Origin: JBJXHN01 sp046233135
Lineage (GTDB): Bacteria; Pseudomonadota; Alphaproteobacteria; Rhodospirillales; Rhodospirillaceae
Length of the DNA: 64,000 nucleotides
Direction of reading: 5' to 3'
Assembly: GCA_046233135.1 (NCBI GenBank)
Contig: JBJXHN010000007.1
Location: 1-64,000 of the forward strand
Part shown: piece after piece, positions 17,750 through 27,800 of the stretch
How positions within the stretch are numbered: position 1 is the first letter of the stretch
Layout of the letters: each line of letters begins with the position of its first letter
The notes under the pieces: model-generated
The model's database searches: none
The model's input: the letters and a program-made list of their open reading frames with translations, nothing else
What the model was told of the DNA's origin: nothing
Translations under genes and position numbers: made by a program

Positions 17750-18264
17750 CCCAGCGCCTGCGCGGCGGCCAGTACCGCGTCCACATGGCCGTTGACCTTG
17801 ACCTTGCGCCAGATCTTGGCGATCCGTCCGTCCTTGTCGATCAGGAAGGTCGCGCGTTCGATCCCCATATATTTGCGGCCGTACATGGATTTCTCCACCC
17901 ACACGCCATAGGCCTCGCACAGGGTGCCGTCCTTGTCGGAAACCAGGGTGAAGGGCAGGTCCTGCTTGGCCTTGAAGGTGTCGTGGCTTTTCACCCCGTC
18001 TTTGGAGGCGCCGACGATGATGGTCCCGGCGTTCGCGAAGGCATCCTGCAGGTCCCGGAATCCCTGGGCTTCCTTGGTGCAGCCCGGCGTGCTGTCCTTG
18101 GGATAGAAGTACAGGACCACGGCAGTCTTGCCGCGCTGTCCGGACAGGGTGAAGGTGCCTCCGCCGTCGGTGGGCAGGGAGAAGTCGGGGGCGGAGTCGC
18201 CCTCTGCCAGGATGACGGGAGCGGCGGCGGGGGTCGCATCGGCGGCGGTGGCATCGTCGGTCAT
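17746..18264 (-). CDS. bcp: Thioredoxin-dependent peroxiredoxin, BCP/PrxQ type
   Basis: Reduces hydrogen and organic peroxides using a cysteine thiol. 172 residues with an Ala-rich N-terminal extension, then a thioredoxin fold with GDSAPDFSLP and the peroxidatic site DSTPGCTKEAQGF. The resolving Cys usually found five residues after the peroxidatic Cys is Gln here, so this is a one-Cys-like variant. A further Cys in GTLCEAYGVW matches a position also present in E. coli BCP. It overlaps glnE upstream and the DUF455 gene downstream by ATGA. Confidence 0.93.
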   Translation of the reverse strand: MTDDATAADATPAAAPVILAEGDSAPDFSLPTDGGGTFTLSGQRGKTAVVLYFYPKDSTPGCTKEAQGFRDLQDAFANAGTIIVGASKDGVKSHDTFKAKQDLPFTLVSDKDGTLCEAYGVWVEKSMYGRKYMGIERATFLIDKDGRIAKIWRKVKVNGHVDAVLAAAQALG

Positions 18265-21251
18265 GGGGTGTCCTTTCGCTGCTTCTGGGGCGGCACCAGG
18301 GGGCCGACAAGGCGCTCGAACAGGCGCCGCACCTCGGCCATATCGATTTCCTGAACGGCGCGCAGGGTGTCGAAACTGTCCTGGCCGGTGGCCCGGGCCA
18401 GCTTGACCCGCAGGCCGGGGGTGATCTGGTCTTCCCGCACCTGGCCGTCCAGGGTGTGGCGCAAGGTGGCCTGGATGGCCAGATTGCGGCGGTGTACCCG
18501 GCTCAGGGTCGCGGCATCCCCGGCATCCAGCAGCCCGGCCTCGGCCAGGCGGGCCAGTGCCCCGGTGGTGCTGGGATCGAGCACCCGGGGGTGGGCATGG
18601 GCATGGCACAGTTGCAGATATTGGGCGATGAAGTCCACGTCCACCAGGCCGCCCGCCGCCAGCTTGACATCCCAGGGCGAGGCCGCCGGCTTGTCGCGGT
18701 CCATGCGCGCCCGCATGCCGGCCACATCCTCGGCCAGGGCGGAGGCGTCGCGATGTTTGCACAGGGTGCGGGTGATCACCTCGTCGATGCGCGCCCGCAG
18801 GCCCGGCGGGCCGGCCACCACCCGGGCGCGGGTCAGGGCCTGATGCTCCCAGGTCCAGGCGCCTTCGGCCTGATAGCGGGCGAAGGCGGTCAGGCTGGTG
18901 GCCAGCGGCCCCTTGTTCCCCGACGGCCGCAGCCGCATGTCCACCTCGTAAAGCACCCCTTCGTTGGTCAGGGCGGTGATGGCGTTGATCACCCGCTGGG
19001 TCAGCCGGGTGTAATAGACGGTGATGCCCAGGGGCTTGGCGCCGTCGCTTTCGGCGCTGCCATCGTCGTCTCCGGCGTCGGTGACGTCATAGACGATGAT
19101 CAGATCCAGGTCGCTGGTGGCGGTCATTTCCCGGCTGCCCAGCTTGCCCAGCGCCAGGATCGCCAGCGATCCGCCGGGCACATGGCCGTGGGCCTCGGCG
19201 AAGTCGGCCTCGACGGCCGGCAGCAGGCGCGATAGGGCGACGTCGGCGATGTCCGACAGCGCTTCGCCGGCCTGTTCGGGGGCGAGAAGGGTGTTCAGCG
19301 CCAGAATGCCGACGGTGAACTTCATGTCGTTGGTCCAGCGCCGCACCAGATCCAGCACGTCTTCGAAGACCAGGGCGTCGCGCAGCAGCACGTCCAGGGT
19401 CTCTTCCATCATCGCCCGGGTGGGCGGCGCATCGAAGAACCCCGGGGTCAGCACGGCGTCCATCAGGCGGGGATTGCGGGCCAGGTGGTCGGCCAGACGC
19501 GGCGCATCGCCCATGATGTCGGCCAGCAGGTCCAGCAGCTGGGGATTGGCTTGGAACAGGGTGAAAAGCTGTACCCCGGTGGGCAGCCGCTTCAGGAAGC
19601 CGTCGAAACGCATCAGCGCGGCATCGGGCTGGGCGGTATGGCTCAGGCGTTCCAGGATCGCCGGTACCAGTTCGGTCAGGCGTTCCCGCGCGCGGTGGGA
19701 GCGGGTGGCGTTGTAGCGGCCGTGGTGCCAGCCCCGGATGGTGGCGGAGACCGCATCGGGCGAGGTAAATCCCATGTCGCGCAGGGTGCGCAGGGTTTCC
19801 GGGTCATCCTCGCCTCCGGTGAAGACCAGATTGCCCGGGGTGGCGGACAGGCTGGGGGAATCCTCGAACAGGGCGGCGTAGTGGTTCTCGACGGTGCGCA
19901 GGCGCTCCAGCACGGCGGCTTCCAGGGCGGCGGTATCGGGCAGGCCCATGAAAACGGCGAGCGCATGCAGCTTGAACGGATCCTTGGGCAGGGTCTGGGT
20001 CTGCTCGTCGTTGGTCATTTGGAGGCGGTGTTCCAGGGTCCGCAGCCACTCGTAGGCCGCGATCAGCTCGGCGGTCACCGCTTCGGTTTCCAGCCCCGCT
20101 TCGACGAAGTCGCGCAGGGCGGCACAGGTGGCGCGGGTGCGCAGGCGGGGATTGCGGCCCCCCCAGATCAGCTGCTGGGTCTGGGCATAGAATTCGATCT
20201 CGCGGATCCCGCCCCGACCGGTCTTGATATTGTGTCCGGCCACGCCGATCACCGAGCCGCCCTTGGCCGCGTGGATCTGGCGCTTGATCGCGTGGATGTC
20301 CTGAATGGCGTTGAAATCCAGGGATTTGCGCCAGACGAAGGGGCGCAGGTGGCGCAGAAAATGCTCGCCCACCGCAAGGTCGCCAGCCACGGGGCGGGCC
20401 TTGATCATCGCCGCCCGTTCCCAGTTCTGGCCCATGGTTTCGTAGTAGATCTCCGCGGCCTCGGTCGACAAGACCACGGCGGTGGAGGCCGGATCCGGGC
20501 GCAGGCGCAGGTCGGTGCGGAACACATAGCCGTCGGCGGTGCGTTCCTCCATCACCCGCACCAGATCCCGGGTCAGGCGCACGAAGCATTCCTTGGCGGT
20601 ATGCCGGCCGCGATAGACCACCTTGTCGGCGTCGAAGAACAGGATGAGATCGATGTCGGAGGAGTAGTTCAGCTCCCGCCCGCCCAGCTTGCCCATGCCA
20701 AGCACGGTCAGGCTGCAGTCGACCAGGGGGTCGGTCGGATCGGCGGGGATCAGGTCGCCCGATTTCACCCGCATGCCCAGCAGGAAGCGCAAGGCTTCGT
20801 CCAGGGTGGTCTCGGCCAGACAGGTCAGGGCCTCGGTCACCGGTTCCAGGCCCCATTGGCCCGACAGGTCGGCCAGGGCGATCAGCAGGGCCGCCCGCCG
20901 CTTGCACCGCCGCAAGCCGCGCATCAGGGCGTTGATGTCGGTCGCCGTCCGGGCGTCGCGGCGGCAGGCCTCAAGGATCCCGGCCATCACCTGGTCGGGA
21001 CCTTGGTCCTGTAACAGAACCAGGATGTCCGGTTCCTTGAGCAGGCTGGCGGACAGGTACGGACTGTTGCCGAAAACGGCGGCGAGCACCGCCTGTCCGT
21101 CCTCGCACGCGGCAATGGCGCGCAACCTTTCGGCATCGGGACGGTCTGCAACGCATAGGGCGTCCCAGCGTTCCCTTCCCAGGGCCAGGCGGTCCGGGTC
21201 AGCCGCCAGGGGCAAGGTATGGTTCTGTCCGGGAAAGCGTAAAGACGTCAT
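18261..21251 (-). CDS. glnE: Bifunctional glutamine synthetase adenylyltransferase / adenylyl-removing enzyme
   Basis: Adds or removes AMP on glutamine synthetase in response to the PII protein. 996 residues, slightly longer than the E. coli enzyme. There are two nucleotidyltransferase domains: the N-terminal deadenylylase with GMGKLGGRELNYSSDIDL and the C-terminal adenylylase with LGKLGSREMTATSDLDL, each followed by a PII-type regulatory helical region. The gene is divergent from the AsmA-like gene and overlaps bcp by four bases. Confidence 0.96.
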   Translation of the reverse strand: MTSLRFPGQNHTLPLAADPDRLALGRERWDALCVADRPDAERLRAIAACEDGQAVLAAVFGNSPYLSASLLKEPDILVLLQDQGPDQVMAGILEACRRDARTATDINALMRGLRRCKRRAALLIALADLSGQWGLEPVTEALTCLAETTLDEALRFLLGMRVKSGDLIPADPTDPLVDCSLTVLGMGKLGGRELNYSSDIDLILFFDADKVVYRGRHTAKECFVRLTRDLVRVMEERTADGYVFRTDLRLRPDPASTAVVLSTEAAEIYYETMGQNWERAAMIKARPVAGDLAVGEHFLRHLRPFVWRKSLDFNAIQDIHAIKRQIHAAKGGSVIGVAGHNIKTGRGGIREIEFYAQTQQLIWGGRNPRLRTRATCAALRDFVEAGLETEAVTAELIAAYEWLRTLEHRLQMTNDEQTQTLPKDPFKLHALAVFMGLPDTAALEAAVLERLRTVENHYAALFEDSPSLSATPGNLVFTGGEDDPETLRTLRDMGFTSPDAVSATIRGWHHGRYNATRSHRARERLTELVPAILERLSHTAQPDAALMRFDGFLKRLPTGVQLFTLFQANPQLLDLLADIMGDAPRLADHLARNPRLMDAVLTPGFFDAPPTRAMMEETLDVLLRDALVFEDVLDLVRRWTNDMKFTVGILALNTLLAPEQAGEALSDIADVALSRLLPAVEADFAEAHGHVPGGSLAILALGKLGSREMTATSDLDLIIVYDVTDAGDDDGSAESDGAKPLGITVYYTRLTQRVINAITALTNEGVLYEVDMRLRPSGNKGPLATSLTAFARYQAEGAWTWEHQALTRARVVAGPPGLRARIDEVITRTLCKHRDASALAEDVAGMRARMDRDKPAASPWDVKLAAGGLVDVDFIAQYLQLCHAHAHPRVLDPSTTGALARLAEAGLLDAGDAATLSRVHRRNLAIQATLRHTLDGQVREDQITPGLRVKLARATGQDSFDTLRAVQEIDMAEVRRLFERLVGPLVPPQKQRKDTP

Positions 21252-21420
21252 CGGAACCCCGTTATTTTTGCCGCAGAGTGCTGTAAGCTGCCATGAGCGT
21301 CAAGCCGCCCCTCAGACCAAAGGACTGCTCAAAGAAGGCGTGGGCCGGCCTCGGGGTAACCGAGACGTGTTTTCTCGGAGCGGAAACCAGGGCTTACGCA
21401 GCCTTCTGGAAAGGAAAAGA

Positions 21421-24400
21421 TTGGTACACGGTACTGTCACCTTCTGCCTGCGCACCCTGGGTTTGGGTGTGCTGCTGGTGCTTCTGGCTGTCGCCGCCGT
21501 CGGCTGGCGCCTGCACCAGGGGCCGGTGGCGTTGACGTTTCTTTCTCCCTTCCTCGAATCCAGTCTCAATCCGCCGGGCAGCCCGGTGCTGGTGCGTCTG
21601 GGCGAAACCCGCCTGACCTGGGCCGGGTGGGACCGGGCGCTGGATCTCCAGGCCACAGACGTCCGTCTGGAAACGCCGGACGGCCGCACCATGCTCCATG
21701 CGCCCCGGGTGGCCCTTGCCCTGTCAAGCCGGGCTCTGCTGGAAGGGGACGTGGCGGTTTCCGCGGTGGAACTTCTGGAGCCGGAAATTACGCTGCGCCG
21801 GATGGATGATGGCACCCTGTCCATGGGCGGGGAGGCGCCTTTGCCCGTGCGGACTCCTGTCCCGGAGGCGGACCCTGAAAAGGCGTCGGAAGCGGTGGGC
21901 GACACTGCGGGCAGCGACTCTCAAGCCCCGCTGGATATCGCGGGGCGGCTGGATGGCATGATCGATCTGCTGGCCCGGCGTGGCGGCGGCCGGTTTACCG
22001 ACCTGAAGGTCACCGGCGCCCGCGCCCGGCTGATCGACGAGCGGCATGACGGTGTGCTGGAAATCTCCCGCCTCAACGTGTCCCTGTCGGTGGCGGGCGG
22101 ACGGCTGGTGTTGGATGCCGGGGCCGTGCTGGACCTGCCGGAGGCGGATGGATCCAGCCGTCTGGCTCTGGTGGCCCGTCACCGCATGGGCCAGGGGGAC
22201 ATGGAACTGGGGTTGACCCTGGATAACGTGAACCCCAGCCATCTTGCCGGCCTGGCCCGCCCGCTGGCGCCGCTGGCCGCTCTGGCGGTGCCGCTGACCG
22301 GTACGGTGACGGCGTCGCTGGATCTGCCGTCCCTGGATGGCGATGCACCCGAAGGCACCCTGCGTCACCTGGGCGTCAGTCTGGAAGGCGGGCAGGGCCG
22401 TCTGGATCTGCCCGCCCCGCTGGACCGGGGGTATGCCTTCCGCAAGTTCGACCTGAATGCCAGTGCCACCGAGGGCCTGGCAGAGGTGGTGGTGGATGCC
22501 CTGACTATCGACCTGGGCGACGCCGCGGTCTCGGCGACCTTTGCCGGCCGGGATCTGCTGGGCGAGCCGCAGATGGAAGCCAGGGTGCGGCTGGACGATC
22601 TGGCTGTGGCGGATCTGAAGCGCTACTGGCCGCCGGCGGCTGCGGCCAATGCCCGGTCATGGATCGTGCAGAACCTGTCCGGAGGCCGGGTGCCCCGCGC
22701 GGACCTGACCCTGAACGCCGCCGGTCCGTCGCTGGACGCCCTGGAGGTCACGGCCCTGGACGGATCGCTGACGGTGGAAGGGGTGACGGTGGATTACCGC
22801 AACCCCCTGCCGCGTCTGGTGAATGCCACCGGGAACGTCGACCTGTCGCTGGATGGCATCGGCATCACCGTGACCGGTGCGGGCGTCGAGGGGTTGCCGG
22901 AGATGGCGGTGGAGGGCGGCACCGTGCTGTTCAGCCACTTCGACGAGCGGATCCAGTGGGCGACTATCGATGCCCGGGCGCGGGGACCTCTGTCCGGTGC
23001 CCTGGCGATCATCAATCACGAGCCGTTGCGCTATGCCGATGCGCTGGGGATCGACCCGGCTGTGGTGGACGGACAGGCGGAAACCCGGCTGAAGTTCACC
23101 TTCCCCCTGCTCAATGACCTGACATTCGACGAGGTGGAGATTGAGGTGACCGGCTCGGTAGTCGGTGCCGGGCTGGCCAACGTGGTGCTGGGGCAGGACC
23201 TGCAGGCGGGCGATCTGTCCCTGGTCCTGGACAAGAACGGCATGGACGTGAAGGGGAAGGCCGTTGTCGGCGAGGTGCCGGCCACTTTGACGTGGCGGGA
23301 GAATTTCGCCGGCGGGGACTTTACCAGCCGCTACAACGTGACCGCCACCTTGACCGATGCGGATCGCGCCCGGTTCGGACTGGTAGCGACGCCGTTCCAG
23401 CCGCCCTATCTGACCGGTCCGGTGAAGGCCGCGCTGGTCTATACCACCGGTCTGAAGGGCGGTCCCCGGCTGAAGGCCGATCTGGACCTGTCCGGGGTGG
23501 CCATGGCCGTCGAACCCCTGGGCTGGAGCAAACCCGCCGGAGCCGCCGGTACCGGGTCGGTCACCGGGCGGTTCGGGGCCAAGGAGGCCACCGTGACATT
23601 CGATGTCTCCACCGCCGGCGGGCAGGTGGCGGGCACGGCCATTCTGGGGCCGGATGCGGACGTCTTGCGCTCGGTTGCGTTCGACAGGCTGGCGCTGGGC
23701 AACACCTGGGTGGTCGGATCGATGACCATGAGCGGGGAAAATGGCCTGACCCTGCGGGTGGCCGACGGGGATGTGGACCTGCGCCCGGTCCTCGCCTACC
23801 GCAAGGCCCGCGATACCGACGCTGCGTCTGCGAAGGCGGGAAGCGGGGAGGAGTCAGATGATGATGCGGTCCAAAACATGCGGGTGGATGCGTCGCTGCG
23901 CAGCCTGCGTCTGGCCAACGATACGGTGATCGACGGGGTGCGCCTGGATGCCGTGCAGCAGGGGGCCTTGTGGGGGCATATCACGGCCGAAGGAACGCTG
24001 CGCGGTGGCCACCCTCTGGGCTTCACGCTGAAGCCCCAGGGGAACGGCCAGCGGGCTTTCTCTGCCCATGCGGGAAACACGGGGGCGCTCTTGCGGGCGC
24101 TGGATGTGATCGGGACCATCGACGGCGGCCAGTTGGAGATGACCGGCACCGTGGACGCGGCCGGTGTCGCCGATGGGGTGCTGGAGGTGGAGAACTTCCG
24201 CCTGCGGGATGCTCCGGTGGCGGCCAAGGTGATTTCGGTGGCGGGGATGACCGGCATTGCCGATGTCATGGGGGGCCAGGGGATCGGCTTTGACAAGCTA
24301 TACGCCCGTTTCACCAAGGACGGCGACCGGGTGGTCCTGCACAAGGCCCAGGCCAACGGCACGGCCCTGGGCTTCACCACCGAAGGGCAGATCGATTTCG

Positions 24401-24678
24401 CCAGCGAACAGCTGAACCTGGACGGTGCCATCGTTCCGGCCTATGCCATCAACAAGGTGTTCGGTGCCATCCCGCTGCTGGGCACGCTGATCACGGGCGG
24501 GGATGGCGAGGGGTTGTTCGCCGTCAACTATGCCCTGTCGGGTCCGCTGGAGGATCCTTCGGTGATGATCAATCCGCTGTCGGTCTTGACGCCCGGCTTC
24601 TTGCGGCGGATCTTCGATATCTTCGACGACAGCCCGGCCGATCAGACCGCCTCCGGAGAGCCGGCACCGGCGCAGTGA
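21421..24678 (+). CDS. AsmA-like / DUF3971 (YhdP-type) protein, TTG start
   Basis: 1085 residues. An N-terminal membrane helix (LGLGVLLVLLAVAAVGW) is followed by a long periplasmic beta-rich body with DUF3971 and AsmA C-terminal-like regions. Related large AsmA-family proteins (YhdP, TamB) bridge the envelope and move phospholipids to the outer membrane; the same role is inferred. No ATG exists near the signal. TTG 21421 is chosen because AAGGA lies five bases upstream and it sits directly before the membrane helix. An in-frame GTG about 25 codons upstream is less likely. The reading frame extends far upstream antisense to glnE, which is not considered coding. Confidence 0.85.
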   Translation: MVHGTVTFCLRTLGLGVLLVLLAVAAVGWRLHQGPVALTFLSPFLESSLNPPGSPVLVRLGETRLTWAGWDRALDLQATDVRLETPDGRTMLHAPRVALALSSRALLEGDVAVSAVELLEPEITLRRMDDGTLSMGGEAPLPVRTPVPEADPEKASEAVGDTAGSDSQAPLDIAGRLDGMIDLLARRGGGRFTDLKVTGARARLIDERHDGVLEISRLNVSLSVAGGRLVLDAGAVLDLPEADGSSRLALVARHRMGQGDMELGLTLDNVNPSHLAGLARPLAPLAALAVPLTGTVTASLDLPSLDGDAPEGTLRHLGVSLEGGQGRLDLPAPLDRGYAFRKFDLNASATEGLAEVVVDALTIDLGDAAVSATFAGRDLLGEPQMEARVRLDDLAVADLKRYWPPAAAANARSWIVQNLSGGRVPRADLTLNAAGPSLDALEVTALDGSLTVEGVTVDYRNPLPRLVNATGNVDLSLDGIGITVTGAGVEGLPEMAVEGGTVLFSHFDERIQWATIDARARGPLSGALAIINHEPLRYADALGIDPAVVDGQAETRLKFTFPLLNDLTFDEVEIEVTGSVVGAGLANVVLGQDLQAGDLSLVLDKNGMDVKGKAVVGEVPATLTWRENFAGGDFTSRYNVTATLTDADRARFGLVATPFQPPYLTGPVKAALVYTTGLKGGPRLKADLDLSGVAMAVEPLGWSKPAGAAGTGSVTGRFGAKEATVTFDVSTAGGQVAGTAILGPDADVLRSVAFDRLALGNTWVVGSMTMSGENGLTLRVADGDVDLRPVLAYRKARDTDAASAKAGSGEESDDDAVQNMRVDASLRSLRLANDTVIDGVRLDAVQQGALWGHITAEGTLRGGHPLGFTLKPQGNGQRAFSAHAGNTGALLRALDVIGTIDGGQLEMTGTVDAAGVADGVLEVENFRLRDAPVAAKVISVAGMTGIADVMGGQGIGFDKLYARFTKDGDRVVLHKAQANGTALGFTTEGQIDFASEQLNLDGAIVPAYAINKVFGAIPLLGTLITGGDGEGLFAVNYALSGPLEDPSVMINPLSVLTPGFLRRIFDIFDDSPADQTASGEPAPAQ

Positions 24679-24805
24679 TTGATCGGATCACGGGATCCCG
24701 ATGGGAAGGCCGGGGGGCCTTTGCCAGGGAATCGGGGCCAGGGGATCGGGGAAACAGGTGGGGGCTGTCGCTGCGCCATGACCAGCAACAAGGGGGAACC
24801 GGGCC

Positions 24806-25192
24806 ATGCGGGTCGCCGTCGCCGTTGATCACTCCTATGCCGCCGTGGTCGGCCATGCGGGCAAATGCCGCCGCTGGCTGGTCTTTATCGTGGAGGCAGG
24901 GGAAGATCCCGTGGTCGCCGAGCAAGTGGAGCTGCCCAAGGATCTGGTCTGGCACCACTACAAGGATGATCGCCCCCATCCTCTGGGCGACGTGGCTGCG
25001 GTGATTGCCCATAGCGCCGGGGAAAGCTTCAAGAAGCGCATGGAAGGTCGGGGGATTCAGGCGGCCATGACCTCGGAAGACGATCCGGCCAGGGCCGCCG
25101 CCGCCTTCGGCGCCGAATCCTTGCCGCCGCCCAAGCCCCGCCCCATCGGCGACCTGGTGTGCAAGGTGCGGGACATGTTCTCCGATCATTGA
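24806..25192 (+). CDS. NifX/NifB-type dinitrogenase cofactor-binding family protein
   Basis: 128 residues with the fold and start (MRVAVAVDHSYAAVVGHAG) of the dinitrogenase iron-molybdenum cofactor family, whose members carry FeMo-co or NifB-co. AAGGGGG lies 11 bases upstream. The N-terminal half carries the expected beta-strand and His/Gly loop (VVGHAGKCRRW), followed by HHYKDDRPHPL. No nif genes are in the window, so a general iron-sulfur or cofactor role is as likely as one in nitrogen fixation. Confidence 0.75.
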   Translation: MRVAVAVDHSYAAVVGHAGKCRRWLVFIVEAGEDPVVAEQVELPKDLVWHHYKDDRPHPLGDVAAVIAHSAGESFKKRMEGRGIQAAMTSEDDPARAAAAFGAESLPPPKPRPIGDLVCKVRDMFSDH

Positions 25193-25418
25193 TTTTCAGG
25201 TGCGCGGACTGGTTTTGCATAGGGAAAGACCACTCTGTGCGACGCGCGCAATAATCTTTTGCATTCTGACCCGTTCACAGCAGGGATCGGAGGGGGTAGG
25301 GTGAGAAGCCGTCTGTTTGGGCGGTTTCGCCGCCAAATCCGTGTAAGATAATTACCCGGGCCGTTGGGGGCGCAAAAACCAACATCGCCTTGCACTCCCC
25401 AAGAGAGGACGTCCATCC

Positions 25419-27731
25419 ATGGCCCAGTCGTTTGACGACCGCGCGCTTGCTTATCACCGCTATCCTCGGCCGGGCAAACTGGCCATTCAGCCCACCAAAC
25501 CCCTGGCGACTCAGCGCGATCTGTCGCTGGCCTACTCGCCGGGCGTGGCGGCGGCGTCGCGGGCCATCGCGGCCGATCCCAACGAAGCCGCCCACCTGAC
25601 CGCGCGGGGCAATCTGGTGGCGGTGGTGACCAACGGGTCGGCAGTGCTGGGGCTGGGCAACATCGGGCCGCTGGCCGCCAAGCCGGTGATGGAAGGTAAG
25701 GCCGTCCTGTTCAAGAAATTCGCCGACATCGACGTCTTCGATATCGAGATCAAGGCTGACGACCCCGAACAGATGATCGAGGTGATCGCCGCGCTGGAGC
25801 CCACCTTCGGCGGCATCAACCTGGAAGACATCAAGGCGCCGGAGTGCTTCATTGTCGAAAAGACCCTGCGCGAACGCATGAACATCCCGGTGTTCCATGA
25901 CGACCAGCACGGTACGGCGATTGTCGTCTCTGCGGCGGTGCTGAACGGCCTGCGGCTGGTCGACAAGAAGATGGAAGACATCCGCGTGGTGTCCACCGGC
26001 GGCGGGGCGGCGGGGATCGCCTGCCTGAACCTGCTGGTGGAAATGGGGGTGAGGAAGGAGAACATCATCCTGGTCGACCATCTGGGGGTCATCTACCAGG
26101 GCCGCCTTGAAGAAATGACCGAACAGAAGCAGGGCTATGCCACCCACCTGCCGCTGCGCACCCTGAAGGACGCGATGGCCGAAGCCGACGTGTTCCTGGG
26201 CCTGTCGGCACCGAATATCGTCAACGAGGATATGGTGCGCAGCATGGCGCCCAATCCGATGATCCTGGCCCTGGCCAATCCGACGCCGGAAGCGGATCCG
26301 GAAATGGTGCAGCGGGTGCGTCCGGATGCCATCATGGCCACCGGCCGGTCGGACTATCCCAACCAGGTCAACAACGTGCTGTGCTTCCCCTTCCTGTTCC
26401 GCGGCGCGCTGGACGTCGGCGCGACGGCGATCACCGAGGAAATGAAGCTGGCCTGCGTGCGTGCCATCGCCGATCTGGCGCACAAGGAAGGCTCGGACGT
26501 GGTGGCCACCGCTTACGGCGGGCAGCAGGTGACCTTCGGCCGCGACTATCTGATTCCCAAGCCCTTCGACCCGCGTCTGATCGTCGAGGTGGCGACGGCC
26601 GTGGCCAAGGCGGCGATGGATTGCGGCGTGGCCCAGCGGCCGCTGGAAGATCTGGACGACTATCGCCAGACCCTGTCCCAGTTCGTTTTCCGCTCCGGCC
26701 TGATCATGAAGCCGATCGTGGAGAAGGCGCAGGCCGGGCCGCGCCAGCGGGTGATCTTTGCCGAAGGGGAACAGGACCAGGTGCTGTTCGCCATCAAGGC
26801 GGTGATGGACGAAGGTCTGGCCGAACCCATCGTCGTGGGCCGTCCTCAGGTGATCGACATGCGCCTGCGCAAGCTGGGCCTGCCGCTGCGCGCCGGCGAT
26901 GATTTCCAGGTGGTCAACCCGGAGGATGATTCCCGCTATCCGGACTTCTGGGCCACCTATCATGCCATGATGGAACGCCGGGGGGTGTCGCCGGATGCGG
27001 CACGCACGGTGATGCGCACCAACACCACGGCCATCGCCGCGATGATGGTGAAGAAGGGCGATGCCGACGCCCTGATCTGCGGCACCTACGGCCAGTACCA
27101 TTGGCACCTGCGGCACCTGAAGGACATCATCGGCCTGTCGCCCGGTGTGCGGGATGCATCGGCGCTGTCGCTGCTCATCACCTCCAAGGGCAGCCTGTTC
27201 ATGGCCGATACCTACATCAGCCAGGACCCCAGCGCCGAAGAAATCGTCGAGATGAGCATGCTTTCGGTGGAGCAGATCCGCCGCTTCGGCATCGAGCCCA
27301 AGGTGGCCCTGCTCAGCCATTCCAACTTCGGCAACACGGATGCGCCCTCGGCGGTGAAGATGCGGCAGGCTCTGGCCTTGCTGCGGGCCGAATATCCGGA
27401 TGTGGAGGCGGAAGGGGAAATGCATTCCGATGCCGCCCTGAACGAGGAAATCCGCAACCGCATCTTCCCCAACAGCCACCTGAGCGGCTCGGCCAACCTG
27501 CTGGTGATGCCGACCCTGGACGCGGCGAACATCGCCTTCAACATGGTCAAGGTGCTGGCCGACGGTCTGGCGGTGGGGCCGTTGCTTCTAGGGGCGGCCA
27601 AGCCGGTGCACATCGTATCGCCCAGCGCCACGTCGCGCGGGCTGTTCAACATGTGCGCCATCGCCGCCATGCAGGCCGCCGAGGTGGCCAAAAACGCTCC
27701 CGGCCACAAAAGCGCTGCGGCTGCGGAGTAG
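25419..27731 (+). CDS. maeB: NADP-dependent malic enzyme with C-terminal phosphotransacetylase-like domain
   Basis: Decarboxylates malate to pyruvate with NADP. 770 residues, the full MaeB length. The malic N-terminal domain (about 1-155) has SLAYSPGVA and KADDPEQMIEV. The NAD(P)-binding domain has STGGGAAGIA. From about residue 425 there is a phosphotransacetylase-like domain (RVIFAEGEQDQV), which in this family is regulatory and binds acetyl-CoA rather than acting as a PTA. A perfect hairpin terminator follows. Confidence 0.96.
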   Translation: MAQSFDDRALAYHRYPRPGKLAIQPTKPLATQRDLSLAYSPGVAAASRAIAADPNEAAHLTARGNLVAVVTNGSAVLGLGNIGPLAAKPVMEGKAVLFKKFADIDVFDIEIKADDPEQMIEVIAALEPTFGGINLEDIKAPECFIVEKTLRERMNIPVFHDDQHGTAIVVSAAVLNGLRLVDKKMEDIRVVSTGGGAAGIACLNLLVEMGVRKENIILVDHLGVIYQGRLEEMTEQKQGYATHLPLRTLKDAMAEADVFLGLSAPNIVNEDMVRSMAPNPMILALANPTPEADPEMVQRVRPDAIMATGRSDYPNQVNNVLCFPFLFRGALDVGATAITEEMKLACVRAIADLAHKEGSDVVATAYGGQQVTFGRDYLIPKPFDPRLIVEVATAVAKAAMDCGVAQRPLEDLDDYRQTLSQFVFRSGLIMKPIVEKAQAGPRQRVIFAEGEQDQVLFAIKAVMDEGLAEPIVVGRPQVIDMRLRKLGLPLRAGDDFQVVNPEDDSRYPDFWATYHAMMERRGVSPDAARTVMRTNTTAIAAMMVKKGDADALICGTYGQYHWHLRHLKDIIGLSPGVRDASALSLLITSKGSLFMADTYISQDPSAEEIVEMSMLSVEQIRRFGIEPKVALLSHSNFGNTDAPSAVKMRQALALLRAEYPDVEAEGEMHSDAALNEEIRNRIFPNSHLSGSANLLVMPTLDAANIAFNMVKVLADGLAVGPLLLGAAKPVHIVSPSATSRGLFNMCAIAAMQAAEVAKNAPGHKSAAAAE

Positions 27732-27765
27732 GCCTGCTTCGGGTGTTCGATTCGTTGCGTGCAGG

Positions 27766-27795
27766 AAAGGGGCGGTCCGATGCGGCCGCCCCTTT
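27766..27795. terminator. Bidirectional terminator between maeB and the histidine kinase
   Basis: A perfect 10-bp stem (AAAGGGGCGG at 27766, CCGCCCCTTT at 27786) with a 10-base loop lies between the 3' ends of two convergent genes. The stem begins with AAA and ends with TTT, so it can act from either side, though the U tract is short. Confidence 0.7.
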
Positions 27796-27800
27796 CGGGT

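Noticed and set aside
18261..21251. Long plus-strand frames opposite glnE
   Set aside because: Low-complexity Gly/Gln/His readings typical of the complement of GC-rich genes.
20689..21420. Upstream in-frame extension of the AsmA-like gene
   Set aside because: It lies antisense to glnE and reads as Arg/Ser-rich shadow sequence; the membrane helix and ribosome site place the start at 21421.
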